Notes: generated by a model from the sequence alone, not told the origin. A stretch of DNA of 28,675 nt from Didymodactylos carnosus (GCA_905250885.1 CAJNOQ010001774.1:1-28675), one strand, 5' to 3'. Shown: positions 8,394-18,200, counted from the stretch's first letter. Translations and numbers: made by a program.

Positions 8394-10946
8394 TTAAAAA
8401 GAGTAAATTGTTTCTATATTTGCTTTCAGTGTTTTCCAGTATTTATTATACTGAATAAATACATCATTTGCTGAGCCAAAATGAGAGCCTACAGCGCATG
8501 CAAACGAGTGTTTATAGTTATTAAAAAATGTCTCGCAACTACCTAAATAGCGAATATTATATTCTGACATTGATTCTCGGTTGATGCGCAGATAATCGGG
8601 GAGAATACCGGTAATATAAACATCGGATATTCGAAACGGATGTTTATCAAAGTAGAACGCATATAGAACAGCATCACGTGCTACTTTTGGTAGCAGATAA
8701 CCGAAGCCACTTAGATAGTCTGGATACTGCGAACAGCGATACTCATCTTCAGTGACTACATAGCGTTGTTGGACCACGTCGTCGGCATCTCGGATCACAC
8801 GTGGCTGGGAAATCTTATATCCGTATATCGATATTAGATCCGGACGAAACGTTTTTAGAAGAGCGTCAGAATGACTCACAGAATTAATACTTCTGGATGT
8901 CGTGGACGTGGTAGACGTCGAGTTGGTAGTATTAGTTGATGTCGACAGTGTTGATTGAGCTATCGGTGACTGTTGAGGATATAATAGTCTAGACACATAG
9001 CGAATTAACAGTGGTGAATTAATGAAAACATCATCATCGGTTTTGAAAATGTGTTTTGCTTGTCGACAAAAGCGAGCTGACCAATCTAGAATAGCCATAA
9101 CTCGATAAGTGACTAGTGTATACTGTTGCGGTAATTGTACTTGAACGATATCATTGAAAAGCTGATTTTCTAATTGAATGTTCTGAACATACCTCTCGTC
9201 AAGGTCAATCATAAAGAGAGTTTTCAGTTTTATCGTTTGAGCTTTTGACTCTAAATATTTCGTGTTTCCCCATGTGCGACGAATAGCATCGCGTGTTCTG
9301 TAATTGTCCGATTTGGAAACGACCATTATGAGAAGGTCAAGTACTCCATTAGAACATGCCTCTGAGTTGTTCAGTTTATATTCATACAGTGGTCTCGGTT
9401 TCAGCTTCATACTAAAAAGTGCAGACGAGTATGAAAAGAGGTATAGCTCTGTCAACTTAGTCTTGTGGATCGTATTAATGGTACAATGAAGTTCTCAGCG
9501 GGCATGTATCACCCCTTTTGCCACACTTGTGATGTTTATGTGAATTGCATCGGTTTCCCACACTTTTGATTATGCAATCGTTATTTATGAGGAAACCAAT
9601 GCAATTCACATAAACATCTCAGTTCAGTTTCAATTCCTTCATATGTGACACGTAGCATCGCAAGAGAGTGATATTTCCACGATGGTTGGAGGACGAAATC
9701 TCTTGAAAAAAATTGTTTATTTATGAAGAATCACGTTTGTGGAATCTCCTATCGTCTAGTATGAGGGCAGTTCACAAGCGAAGAGACTTTCAAATTGAAA
9801 TTACAATCCGACTATACCTCGAGATTAAAAATTCCATTGAATAAAGATCGTAAACTTGAGATTGATTTTACTCGTTGTCGTGTGGACTTTTCACGGTTAA
9901 ACGATGTTCTATATAGACAATTAGTGCAGTCTCAGAGTTGCGAATCTGGAGCTAGGAAGGAAACTGTTGAGCATTTTTTTCATGAACCGTGACCTATATA
10001 TTGAACATAGAAAAAAATTATTTGATACATTAGGTGGTTTTCTCGATGTTGATCGCATTTTTCTAGATCAGACTTTGTTGCGTGATGATAGAATAAGATG
10101 TCTTCGTAAAGAAGATTTTCGTTTAGTCTACGAATCTATTCTTGCGTTTACTTTACAGGCAGATCGATTTCGGTCTTGATGTAAGTATAATTTGGTTTCC
10201 ACGAATGATTACCATATAAGCAGAGACTTCTTTTTTTGCTCGCACCTTCTCTTTATTCTATACAATCTTCTTTCTTCTTTCTTTTTAGTTGGTTTCTACG
10301 CAATTCCACTTTCCCTTTTTTTGTCTGTTTAACCCACTTCTTTCCTCTTAGTTTTCCGTGTAATTCTTGTCGGTTGCTTTTATTTTCGCGTTCTACTTTA
10401 TATAACAAAACAAATAGTGTTGTTAGCTTTTGCGAATATTATTCACCAGAGTTGATTTGAATAAATGTGTTTCTACGCAAGATAGGAAAAGTCTCTTGGT
10501 TGGGTTAGCTGTTTTACAAGAGAAGTTGTGCTGATAAACAAGATGTTTCATCTCTAACCACTGGAAACTGCTTTCCTAGTGAGTTTTTGTTAAAGATCAT
10601 TACTGTATTACTATTAAACAGTTTACCTGCTAGTTATATTGCTATGTTTCACCACCCGTGCACATCGGAGTCCTAATTTTAACTCATGTTGCACCAACGA
10701 ATAAAACGAGCTCAAATCACTTTTCAAGTAATCACTTTCAAATATGGCTTGCAATGATTTCATTTCAATGTACGAGATCATTTCGGGGGCAAGGGGTTGA
10801 GTATTGTTGCTTATGTCCAGCGTATTCTTAGATTTTGTTACAGTTTGTTGTATAAAAGTATGATAGAAACTGGCTGATATTCCGTAGAACAATACTATGG
10901 CAACGAAGCATCGTCGACTAATAGTAATTTTTATACGTTGTTCCAT
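8394..10946 (-). CDS. Family 31 beta-1,3-glycosyltransferase (galactosyltransferase-like), two exons, 445 aa
   Basis: Golgi type II enzyme expected to transfer a sugar from a UDP-sugar in beta-1,3 linkage; the exact donor and acceptor cannot be told. Exon 1 is 10946-10627 and exon 2 is 9411-8394. The donor CAG|GTAAAC and acceptor GCACTTTTTAG| join in frame, splitting a Ser codon (AG|T). An in-frame TAA three codons before the ATG at 10946 supports that start. A signal anchor lies at about residues 13-32. GT31 motifs follow in order: RDAIRRTWG (147-155), FKTDDDVFI with the metal-binding DDD (232-234), YPDYLSGFGYLL (336-347) and DVYITG (370-375). The last is usually preceded by Glu or Asp; here it is Ser. 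A Ser/Thr/Asn-rich insert (about 255-289) interrupts the catalytic domain. The intron carries a retrotransposon relic in the opposite orientation. Base composition of exon 2 is less AT-rich than HSP90. Confidence 0.9.
9531..9618. repeat. 28-bp inverted repeat with 32-nt loop
   Basis: Arms are 9531-9558 (starting GATGTTTATGTGAATTGCAT) and 9591-9618. They are complementary at 27 of 28 positions. The repeat lies within the glycosyltransferase intron, about 180 bp before the retrotransposon relic. No transposase or target duplication is visible. Confidence 0.9.
9795..10179 (+). pseudogene. Non-LTR retrotransposon reverse-transcriptase C-terminal relic
   Basis: Two overlapping frames give the tail of a non-LTR element polyprotein. 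The first reads FTRCRVDFSRLNDVLYRQL, then CESGARKETVEHFF. After a frameshift near 9967-9990 the reading continues as RDLYIEHRKKLFDTLGGF and on to a TGA at 10177. The order R-x-(G/D)-xSRLN, Cys-x-x-GA-ETVEHFxx, Y-x-x-x-R-x-x-LFDTL is the usual C-terminal zinc-knuckle-like signature of Jockey/CR1/I-type reverse transcriptases. One of the expected cysteines is lost, and nothing of the catalytic reverse transcriptase is present. A possible 3' tail with AATAAA near 10459 follows. It lies antisense to the host gene in whose intron it sits. Confidence 0.75.
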
Positions 10947-11650
10947 CTGCCATTAAGAGAATGGTGGTGTGAAAAACGGAATTAAGTGATATATACAAGG
11001 TTAATTGTAGGGTTCATTGTACTGATTACATGAATTGCAAATTATGAAATTTGTATAATAAGTATGTGTTGTTGTGGCGGTTAAAGGGTGTGGCTTTTCT
11101 ACTACGATTTATTGGCTTTAGGACTAAAAATAATCGAAAAAGATAGACATATAATCAGGATTTTTATCTCACTTTTGAGACTTAATTACGTGTCGTAAAT
11201 ATATGAAGTTATCACGTAGACGAAGAAAGATATGTATGGTTTCTTTTAAAATAAAATACAAAATTGTTTGTTAAACACATGTTAAACACCCATCATCTTG
11301 TAATGAAAGTAGTAGAAAGAAAAAAGCTGTTCTCTATGTTTTATATTTTCTCTAATGGTAAATAAAAAAGTGGTAAAGTAATTGAAAAAGTAATAATCCA
11401 GCATTTGTACATTAGTATTGTGGTTCTCCCAAGGATGGTTGAGGTAAAATAAACAAACGAAAGCTTAATCCTCTCCTATCACTGCCGCTTTGACAGTTCC
11501 CGACTTTGAAGTGATGCATTAATCAAAAGTTATGACAGTTTTACTAACAAGGAAACCTCATCAGCTGTCTGACTTCGTTCTGGCTGATATTTTGCTGATA
11601 GTTAGTAGTCATGATTATATAAAAGAGCTAAAGAGGATTTTTTCCTTGAG
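10947..11650. other. Non-coding stretch upstream of the glycosyltransferase gene
   Basis: No open frame with coding character and no repeat that I can define. It should contain the promoter of the - strand glycosyltransferase gene near its left end. Confidence 0.4.
10990..10995 (-). promoter_or_regulatory. Possible TATA element of the glycosyltransferase gene
   Basis: TATATA on the - strand lies 44-49 bp before the ATG. A pyrimidine-rich run ending in CAG directly abuts that ATG and could be a spliced-leader acceptor. In AT-rich DNA such words are common, so support is weak. Confidence 0.25.
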
Positions 11651-12218
11651 CAACTGTTAGTTTATTGCAATATTGTATTTAATGGGGTTCTGTGGTGATA
11701 ACGTATTGCCACTATTCGGTTGTTCGCAGAAACTGACTCCGCTGAGAACCATAAAATAGATGGATAGCTTCTGACTTTGTTGCTGAGAAAACAATTTTTT
11801 TGTAATTTTCAAAGCGTATTACAGTAGAGATGTGCACTGGTACCACTTTCGCACCCGTACCCGACCCGATCCAACAACTTTGTACTCGTACCCTTTCTCC
11901 TTTTTCTCCTTTTTGTTATCCAGCTAAAAACTTTTGTTTTTTGGCTGAAGATGTCAAATTCCCATTACGTTCTCAACTAATTCTTTTTAAACCTTCATGT
12001 ATTTTAGCTACACTTCTATAATTTTTCACTAAACTTCAGTGGGTTTCCGCTAGAACTTTCCGGTTTTCGGGTAAATTAAAAGAAATTAGAAATGCGAAAA
12101 ATGCACGCTATGCGAAAAATCCACACTGTGCCGTACCCGGTAACTTCGTGCCCGTACCCACCCTTCGGATCGGGTTGCACATCTCTATATTACAGTATCG
12201 ATCGTTTTCTCATAAATG
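11651..12218 (+). repeat. Dispersed repeat family B, copy 1 (interrupted by a MITE)
   Basis: The segments 11651-11824 and 12188-12218 together align with 14629-14853. Shared words include TAACGTAT, GCCACTATTC, CTCCGCT, TTGCTGAG, ACAGTA and TTTTCTCATAAA, in the same order and strand. Copy 1 is split by the hAT-like element at 11825-12187; copy 2 is not. Overall similarity is moderate by eye, so the family is old. Nature unknown. Confidence 0.65.
11825..12187. mobile_element. 363-bp hAT-type MITE with 8-bp target duplication
   Basis: The element begins TAGAGATGTGCA and ends with its exact complement TGCACATCTCTA. It is flanked on both sides by TATTACAG (11817-11824 and 12188-12195). An 8-bp duplication with TAGNGNTGTGCA-like ends is the hallmark of hAT transposons. 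Both ends carry CCCGTACCC and GGATCGGG-type words and are far richer in G+C than the surroundings. No transposase is encoded; a short open frame inside (11830-12021) is incidental. It is inserted in repeat B copy 1. Confidence 0.9.
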
Positions 12219-12600
12219 GAGAACAGAAACGGTTTGAGAGGTGAAAACATTTTTTGAGTATAAGCATGATAGGCAAAGAAGCTCTTGTTTTATAACTTTA
12301 TTGATTCATAGTAGAAAAGGTCAGCGACAAGGTCATTTTAGGCTTAACGTTTAACAATATGTATTGAGATAACAAGGGAAAGTAGATTGAAATCAGAGGG
12401 GAAAGAAGGAGATAACAGTAACAATCAAATATAAAAACGAAGAAAAAACGATAAACTATAAACGACAGGTCCGTGAAGCTCTTTCTTCTTTAGTTTCTTT
12501 ACAAAGATGTGTTTTACTGAACGAAGAAAGGAATTTTCTGGTAATCGCTATATGCGATACATTCTGATTTATCTAAACATTTTTCTTGGTTATTATGTGC

Positions 12601-12816
12601 ACTATAGTGCAAGACACATCAAAGCGACTTCAAAAGAGTCGCTAAAATACGACTAAATGGGATCCGACTTACGTGTCTTCAATGCGACTAGAGCAAAGAC
12701 GCTATATAGTGACTACTAGATAAAGTCGCATCATGTGTCTTCAAAGAAGACACTACAATTTTTGGGATGCGACTTATGTGTCTTCTTAGAAGTCGCATTT
12801 TTTTTTAAGAGTGTAG
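12601..12816. repeat. Cluster of degenerate GCGACTT / GTGTCTTC repeats
   Basis: The words GCGACTT (or its complement AAGTCGC) and GTGTCTTC occur repeatedly in both orientations. The best pair is CGACTTAYGTGTCTTC, preceded by GGGAT and one variable base, at 12659-12680 and 12764-12785. The right end TTTTTTTTAAGAGTGTAG resembles the terminus of the 238-bp element at 17543 (TACACTCTAAAAAAAA in complement). This suggests a related, decayed inverted-repeat element whose left end is not clear. Confidence 0.55.
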
Positions 12817-13130
12817 TATCACATAATCACTGATCACATTAAATCTGTATTATACACTATAAAAAACGTGTCTGCCAACAGGTATCTACCACAAAAAAGC
12901 TTAACATTAAACAATGTTAATTGCGTCTTTGTTGCGTCTTCCAAAAAAAGAACCGTCTTATATATATAAATATCTTCATACTATCCACCATTTTTAGATG
13001 AAAGACATCTGAAAGACACATAGAAGATGTTTGGACGGACTGTAGACTTAGTAGTCACATTGCACGGATTGTGCTTAAGAGACTATTTCTGTTTTTGTGC
13101 TCGAATGATGAAACAACGAGTTACTGTTCT

Positions 13131-13796
13131 CCCTAGTGAAAAACTTACTCGAATCTTAGTAAGATCTTAGAAAAATCTTGTTAAGATGTTGGTAAGATTT
13201 CGCTTACATTTGTCTAAGATGTTAAACAAATCTTACTAAGATCGTGAGACTCGAAAATTCTAAGATTTGATACGATTTTTCAAAGATCTTAGATAAATGT
13301 AAACGATCTTACTAACATCTTAATAAGATTATTCTAAGATCTTACTAAGATTATACTGTCTGAGACTTTTTCAAGATTGGATAAGAATGTGTTAGGTAGT
13401 AAGAATGATTAATAGTAAGAACGATAACGTTTTTTAAATAATATTCATTTAAGATTCACTGAAAATTTTTCAAGTTTTAATTCGCATCATCCAAAGCAGC
13501 AGTTAAACAGTGTTAAAGAATGAAGAGAAATTCTATATTTTCAGGTATCTAACTATAAACCTTGATCTGCATGTAAACTCTCTAAAAAGCTGCTGAACGC
13601 TTTTGAGAGAGCAAGTACCAGCAGAGTCTAGAAGCAAAATAACCGTATAATCACTCATATTTTCGGTTACTTATATATACGAATGAGAGCAAAACAAAGG
13701 GGTGAATCAAAGTAGAGTCATTAAATCTTATTAAGATCTTAAACGATAAGATCTTAGTACGATAATTTTAAGAAGTGTCTAAGATTTTTACTAGGG
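13131..13796. mobile_element. 666-bp element with CCCTAGTRAAAA ends and AAGATCTTA-rich interior
   Basis: The left end is CCCTAGTGAAAAA (13131-13143) and the right end is TTTTTACTAGGG (13785-13796, complement CCCTAGTAAAAA). Inside, 13152-13220 and 13286-13352 form an imperfect inverted repeat of about 68 bp, roughly 85-90% complementary by eye. It is built from words such as CTTAGTAAGATCTTAG, and the same words recur at 13725-13780. Flanks GTTCT and GTTCC might be a decayed target duplication. No coding capacity. The pairing of the outer ends is less certain than the inner hairpin. Confidence 0.6.
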
Positions 13797-13887
13797 GTTC
13801 CACCTGATTGGCGGTATTAGCTATCCTAAGCAACGGCGTGTGTTTAAAAAAAAAGGAAAGAAGAACTAAATACTAATTTGATGAGGA

Positions 13888-14458
13888 AAGGTCCCCAAGT
13901 GTTACATCGATTTCTCTTTGAAACAGACTTGACTACGAGTAATTTTTGATGCTGATCACGAATCTGGTCTCCGTTCGTTTCCAAAGCGCCTTTTAGTATC
14001 GCCGTTCGAATTAAGAATTCCTAGAAATCAATCATGAACTTTCGTCTGAACAAATTCTGTTAGTGTCACATTGTAGATCATATCAAGTCCCTCATGTGAA
14101 AAGGTTTTGAGATCTAACCAACAGATCTTCACCAAGTTATAAAAATTTCAACCATTTATCCAGCTCACATAAGAGTGATTGAGCTATTTTTCCCAATAAA
14201 AGTTTATAAATCGGTGAAGATCTGTTGGTTAGATCTCAAAACTTTTTCACATGAGAGACTTGATATGATCTACAATGTGACACTAACAGAATTTGTTCAG
14301 ACAAAAGTTCATGATTGATTTCTAGGAGTTCTTAATTCGAACGGCGATATCAAAAGGCGCTTTGGAAACGAACGGAGACCAGATTCGTGATCAGCATCAA
14401 AAATTACTCGTAGTCAAGTCTGTTTCAAAGAGAAATCGATGTAATACTTGGAGACCTT
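13888..14458. mobile_element. 571-bp foldback element with arms of about 255 bp
   Basis: Arms 13888-14142 and 14203-14458 are inverted copies differing at a modest number of positions by eye, separated by about 60 bp. The outer ends read AAGGTCCCCAAGT and, in complement, AAGGTCTCCAAGT. No target duplication is visible. The arms encode nothing recognisable. It could be a foldback-type MITE or two head-to-head copies of one repeat. It lies 91 bp after the preceding element. Confidence 0.85.
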
Positions 14459-14628
14459 GACCCATATGCTTTCTTAAGATAAACTTTATAACTTTAAGAA
14501 AACAATAAGAAAGAAAGAAAGAAGCCCTGTAAACATGAAGAATTTATAAATATTTCAAAAGCGAGACCCTTCAGGTGTTTACAAAAGAGGATAATAAAAA
14601 CTTACAGTTTAACAAATTTCAAAAATTG

Positions 14629-14853
14629 AACTGTTAATCTATTATACAATTGTACTTAATGGGATCCTGTCGTTATAACGTATGGCCACTATTCCATTAT
14701 TCGCCTAAAATTTAGCGGAAATTGGCTCCGCTTAGAATTACACAGTACATTAATAGCGAAAGTACAAACAGCGAAAATGCTAAAATTATTGCTGAGTATT
14801 ATCTCTAGTTAAATAGACTTATACAGTACTAGGAAAAACTTTTCTCATAAAAA
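14629..14853 (+). repeat. Dispersed repeat family B, copy 2 (uninterrupted)
   Basis: This copy aligns with copy 1 at 11651-12218 once the 363-bp hAT element is removed. Where copy 1 has the duplicated TATTACAG, this copy has a single TTATACAG (14819-14826), an approximate empty site. Repeat family A copy 1 starts about 25 bp further on. Confidence 0.65.
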
Positions 14854-14878
14854 TAAGCAAATTTTAATTTATTTTATT

Positions 14879-15420
14879 TTCATTCTTTTCTAATTAGTAA
14901 CGAATAAAAATAGATGATCTTCGATAGAATCCGTAATTCTATCAAACGCATCATTATACAAATCAAAGCCTTGAATGAATTCACTTTTTACGCCACTTCT
15001 CGATGTTTCTCTTAAACACTTTCTTGACACTTGAATAGTTTATTATGAGACATGTATCACTAAACAATATAAGTGACGTTGAATTGCTAAATAAACTTAT
15101 TGTCACTATAACGGCCGAAGAAACAATGACGATAGGGGACTTTTTCTGTCTATTTCTTTTGCTAGGGATGTCTTGACTAGGTATTAGGATGACTCGATGC
15201 CTAACAAACAGTCTCGACGAATTTCAATATCTTAAGTGCTTTGTGTCTTTTTGATATATAAGTGATGTCTATCAAATGCACCTCAGCTATTTTTTCCAGA
15301 AAAGGGAGCGTCTTAGAGGTGTTTTTTTTTTTTTGAAGACATTAAGGCGAAAAAGATGAGAAAATGCATCTGGTGTACCTTCAAAACGTACTGTGGGTAT
15401 ATTTTGAAGCAAGCCGTTTT
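14879..15420 (+). repeat. Dispersed repeat family A, copy 1
   Basis: From TTCATTCTTTTCTAATTAGT onward this copy closely matches 23353-23826, except for a deletion of about 107 bp (relative to copy 2) near 15100. Its later part (about 15100-15420) also matches, more loosely, 17004-17910. The shared words there include GAAACAAT, GCTAG.GATGT, CTAACAA.CAGTCTCG, AAAATGCATCT and ACTGTGGGTATATTTTGAAGC. It contains uninterrupted versions of two MITE target sites (TATA at 15107-15110, TA at 15288-15289). No coding sequence recognised. Confidence 0.75.
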
Positions 15421-16985
15421 ACTTATAGAAAACTACCTGCGGATATACGAGTTTGAATTTGGATATGTTTCGTTGGATTGTTTGATGTGGAACGTTTAAT
15501 ATGAATAAATGATCTCGGAAATCTTCGATAGTTTCCAAAAAATTACATAAACTCTTATAAATAATTTTTTAGTGAAGAGCGATACGTTATTATGGTACCG
15601 TGTAATATCCACTGTAGGTTACTTATATAAAAATTAAGAAGTATGTCGCCTTTAACAAAAAATAGTCTATATAGAGAAACGTTTACAATCTTACTATTCA
15701 TTCAAAAAATATTCATATTTTTATACAAAGAAAACGTCCTGAATTATAGATTTATCAAGCACATACTCTAAAAATCAAGTGAGTTCATATTTTATTATTT
15801 AGTTGTTATTGGTTTAAGAAACTGTCATTAAGAAACTGTCATTAAGATTTTTTTTTCTTCTACGTCTTTTGTTCGCACAAACGTTTGTTTACACACATAA
15901 AAAAGAAAAAACTTCGAGAAGTAATGAATAAATGTACGGACTTTTTCTCAAAAACTATATTGGAAATCAAAACACCGGATCTGTTATGTTGTAGTCTCAA
16001 GTATTGGCTACATATTAAGATCACTTATTTATTTTAATTTTTCAACAATTACATTGTGAAAAAAGAGGTACACTTTTTTTAGAAAAAATGCACTTAAGGC
16101 GTCTTAAAGATAATCTCATTTTTGATCAATAAGAATGTATTTCCGTGTAAAGGACGCGCCAAGAGGCCTTATGAACGTGTCTGAATTCCAATTTTATGCA
16201 CCTATAGTGTTTACGTGAGGCCTTGTGGATCGATAGTCAGGGCACATTGAGTGCATTCTCCCATGTAAATTAGGTGCATTTTTGATGCGTAAAGTAGGGC
16301 CTCCCGATGTCCTCAAAACATCCAGAATGCATTAAATACATATAAGAGCGGGCTAAGACTAAAAACGTGCAAAAAAGAGATGAGTAAGTGTATTTAGGAT
16401 GCAGAAATAGGGTAGAAAGAATGCTAGTGCCACTTTTCGGATATAGACGGGCTAGGAAAAAAGAGCTCAATTATTCGTTAGTTATTGGATTTTTAACTTC
16501 TAAATATATTTGAGTGCATGTATGGGGACAGCGAATGGCCAACTATTGTTTTTCCTTCGGTTTTCAGTTAAAGAATCTGATCAGAAATCATTGGCTTTCT
16601 CTCAATTCAAAAGTATTATAAAATGAAAGTACCTTGTTAGTGAATAAACTATTTTGATGTTGGTATGTTGAGATCTTTTCCCATTTAATAATAAAAAGTA
16701 TATGAATATTCGATCTTACAGTACTCTCATACAGAAAAGCTCATACTGTTGATCAATACACAGTGTTTAAATCAATATATAATTAAAATAACATTTGGCT
16801 GCATTTAGCTAGATTTAGTATTTTCTAATCTCATTTGAACTCAAGTTTTAGTGTTTATATCTTATTAATTTGAAAGAGAGAATTGAGAAAAATCTGATGA
16901 TTTCTGACCATATTCTTTGATTAATTCATCTATTCGATTTGAACGAATCTAACATAATTATATAAACAAACAACAGATTAGAAAT
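15421..16985. other. Non-coding AT-rich stretch
   Basis: No gene supported. The part at about 16060-16480 has words such as AAGGCGTCTTAAAG, GAGGCCTT and GTGCATT that echo the ends of repeat family A and may be a further eroded relative. The open frame at 16470-16270 (-) lies in this repeat-like zone and shows no protein motif. Confidence 0.35.
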
Positions 16986-17015
16986 CGTCTGTTCAAGAGT
17001 ATGATAGTCACCATA

Positions 17016-17301
17016 CGGGACGGTCAGATAACTCTGCTATCAGAGTGAAATTCCGTGACGAAATAAATAGTAAATACTAAATGCTACTTTCGCAAAATGA
17101 AGCTTGAGAAGGGCGTTTTGTATTTTTCTTTTATTTTTTAGACAAAGAAACATACAAAGCGTCGAGACGCCTCATTTTACAGAGAAACGTTTGCTTTACA
17201 ATTCTAGATGTTCCACAACACGGCCGAAACAAATATATACAGCAAAATGTTAATATTTCGCCATGAAATTTCGCTCCGGTGAGAGTTATCTGGCGGTGCC
17301 G
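17016..17301. mobile_element. 286-bp inverted-repeat MITE flanked by TA
   Basis: The left end (CGGGACGGTCAGATAACTCT) and the complement of the right end (CGGCACCGCCAGATAACTCT) start imperfect inverted repeats of about 50-70 bp, with inner words GAAATT and ACGAAAT or GCGAAAT. TA lies on both sides (17014-17015, 17302-17303). Repeat A copies 1 and 2 read straight through this point (CACTATAACGG, CACTATAATGG), which locates the insertion. A Tc1/mariner-type origin would fit the TA target. No transposase. Confidence 0.7.
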
Positions 17302-17542
17302 TATAGTGACCAAAGAAACAATACAGATAGGACATTTTTCTGAAAAAACTTCTCACTCCTTTGTCTTGCTAGAGATGTTTTGCCTAGGGATCATGATAAT
17401 TCTGTGTCTAACAACAGTCTCGTGGCATTTTCGTTGCATTAAATGAGGCTACATGATTTATCCGTGGCTTATGGATGACTAGGTGTCTTCACTGTAGCTA
17501 GTGCCTTGTGCCTTTTGATGTCAATCGAAACCACTTAAGCTA

Positions 17543-17780
17543 CACTCTAAAAAAAAGTTGTTCTTCAGGTTTTCAAAGAACGAAAAAATCAATGGGAATT
17601 TTGTTTTTCATTTGTCCCAAATAGGGAACTCAAATTCTGTTCTTCAACTCTCAAGAACTCAAAATTTGTTTTTTGGTTTTTGAAAAATTGATTTTTATTG
17701 TTCTTTGGGAAATGAAAAACAAAATTTCCATTGATTTTTCTGTTCTTTGAAAACCTGGAGAACAACTTTTTTTTAGAATG
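17543..17780. mobile_element. 238-bp MITE with inverted repeats of about 70 bp, TA target
   Basis: It begins CACTCTAAAAAAAAGTTG and ends with the complement of CATTCTAAAAAAAAGTTG. The arms remain complementary for about 70 bp with a few changes, and TA flanks both sides (17541-17542, 17781-17782). The related repeat at 15270-15305 has the same flanks joined (CAGCTATTTTTT...AAAAGGGAGCG), an empty site. The internal part is AT-rich and non-coding. Consistent with a Tc1/mariner-type MITE. Confidence 0.85.
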
Positions 17781-18200
17781 TATTATTAAAAAAGGAACGA
17801 GTTAAACGTGTTTTGTTAAGACATCAAGGCGACTAACAGTAAAACAGACGGAAAAATGCATCTAGATTACGCACTGTGAGCGCATTTTGAAACCATCAAG
17901 ATGGTTTATCAAGACACTTTTTGTGACAGTGTAAGAAACGAATTGTCTTTTTAGAAGATTATCAATGATAATTTACGAAGTCACAGAAGAAATTTCTGGT
18001 TATTAAAATTAGAATGTCAGTATATTTTATATTATTATTCAATTAAGACGGTTATTAGTTTTTTCTTGAAAAGTTAAGATTTCCTTTCCAGTAGAATGCA
18101 TGCCTGAAACTCGTTACTGATCGAATTTGTTTTTCTAGCAGCTCTGTTTTTCGGCTTCGCTAATTTAAATGGTACTCTAATCTACTATTAGTGGGCATCT

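Larger units (their letters stand above)
9412..10626 (-). other. 1215-nt intron of the glycosyltransferase gene
   Basis: This is the only intron of the gene, GT at 10626-10625 and AG at 9413-9412. Without it exon 1 stops at TAA 10625-10623, and exon 2 has no start codon before its conserved core except the ATG immediately after the splice acceptor. It holds a 28-bp inverted repeat and a non-LTR reverse-transcriptase tail on the + strand, so it was probably enlarged by insertions. Confidence 0.8.
16986..17930 (+). repeat. Dispersed repeat family A, copy 3 (carries two MITEs)
   Basis: CGTCTGTTCAAGAGTAT at the left matches copy 2 at 23666. After the MITE at 17016-17301 the match resumes with AAGAAACAAT, then GCTAGAGATGT. 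Further right it follows copy 1 to TGCATCTAGATT and ACTGTGAGCGCATTTTGAA. A second MITE interrupts it at 17543-17780. It is the most diverged of the three copies. Confidence 0.6.

Noticed and set aside
10236-10460. 74-residue open frame on the + strand
   Set aside because: Ser/Phe/Leu-rich reading of a T-rich stretch in the glycosyltransferase intron, after the retrotransposon stop codon.
11830-12021. 63-residue open frame on the + strand
   Set aside because: It lies wholly inside the hAT MITE and starts within the terminal inverted repeat.
12601-12816. CRISPR-like array
   Set aside because: Repeats are degenerate, irregularly spaced and in both orientations; this is an animal genome and the pattern fits a decayed transposon.
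15392-15397. TGTGGG, a bdelloid-telomere-like hexamer
   Set aside because: Single occurrence, not a tandem array; no subtelomeric signal.
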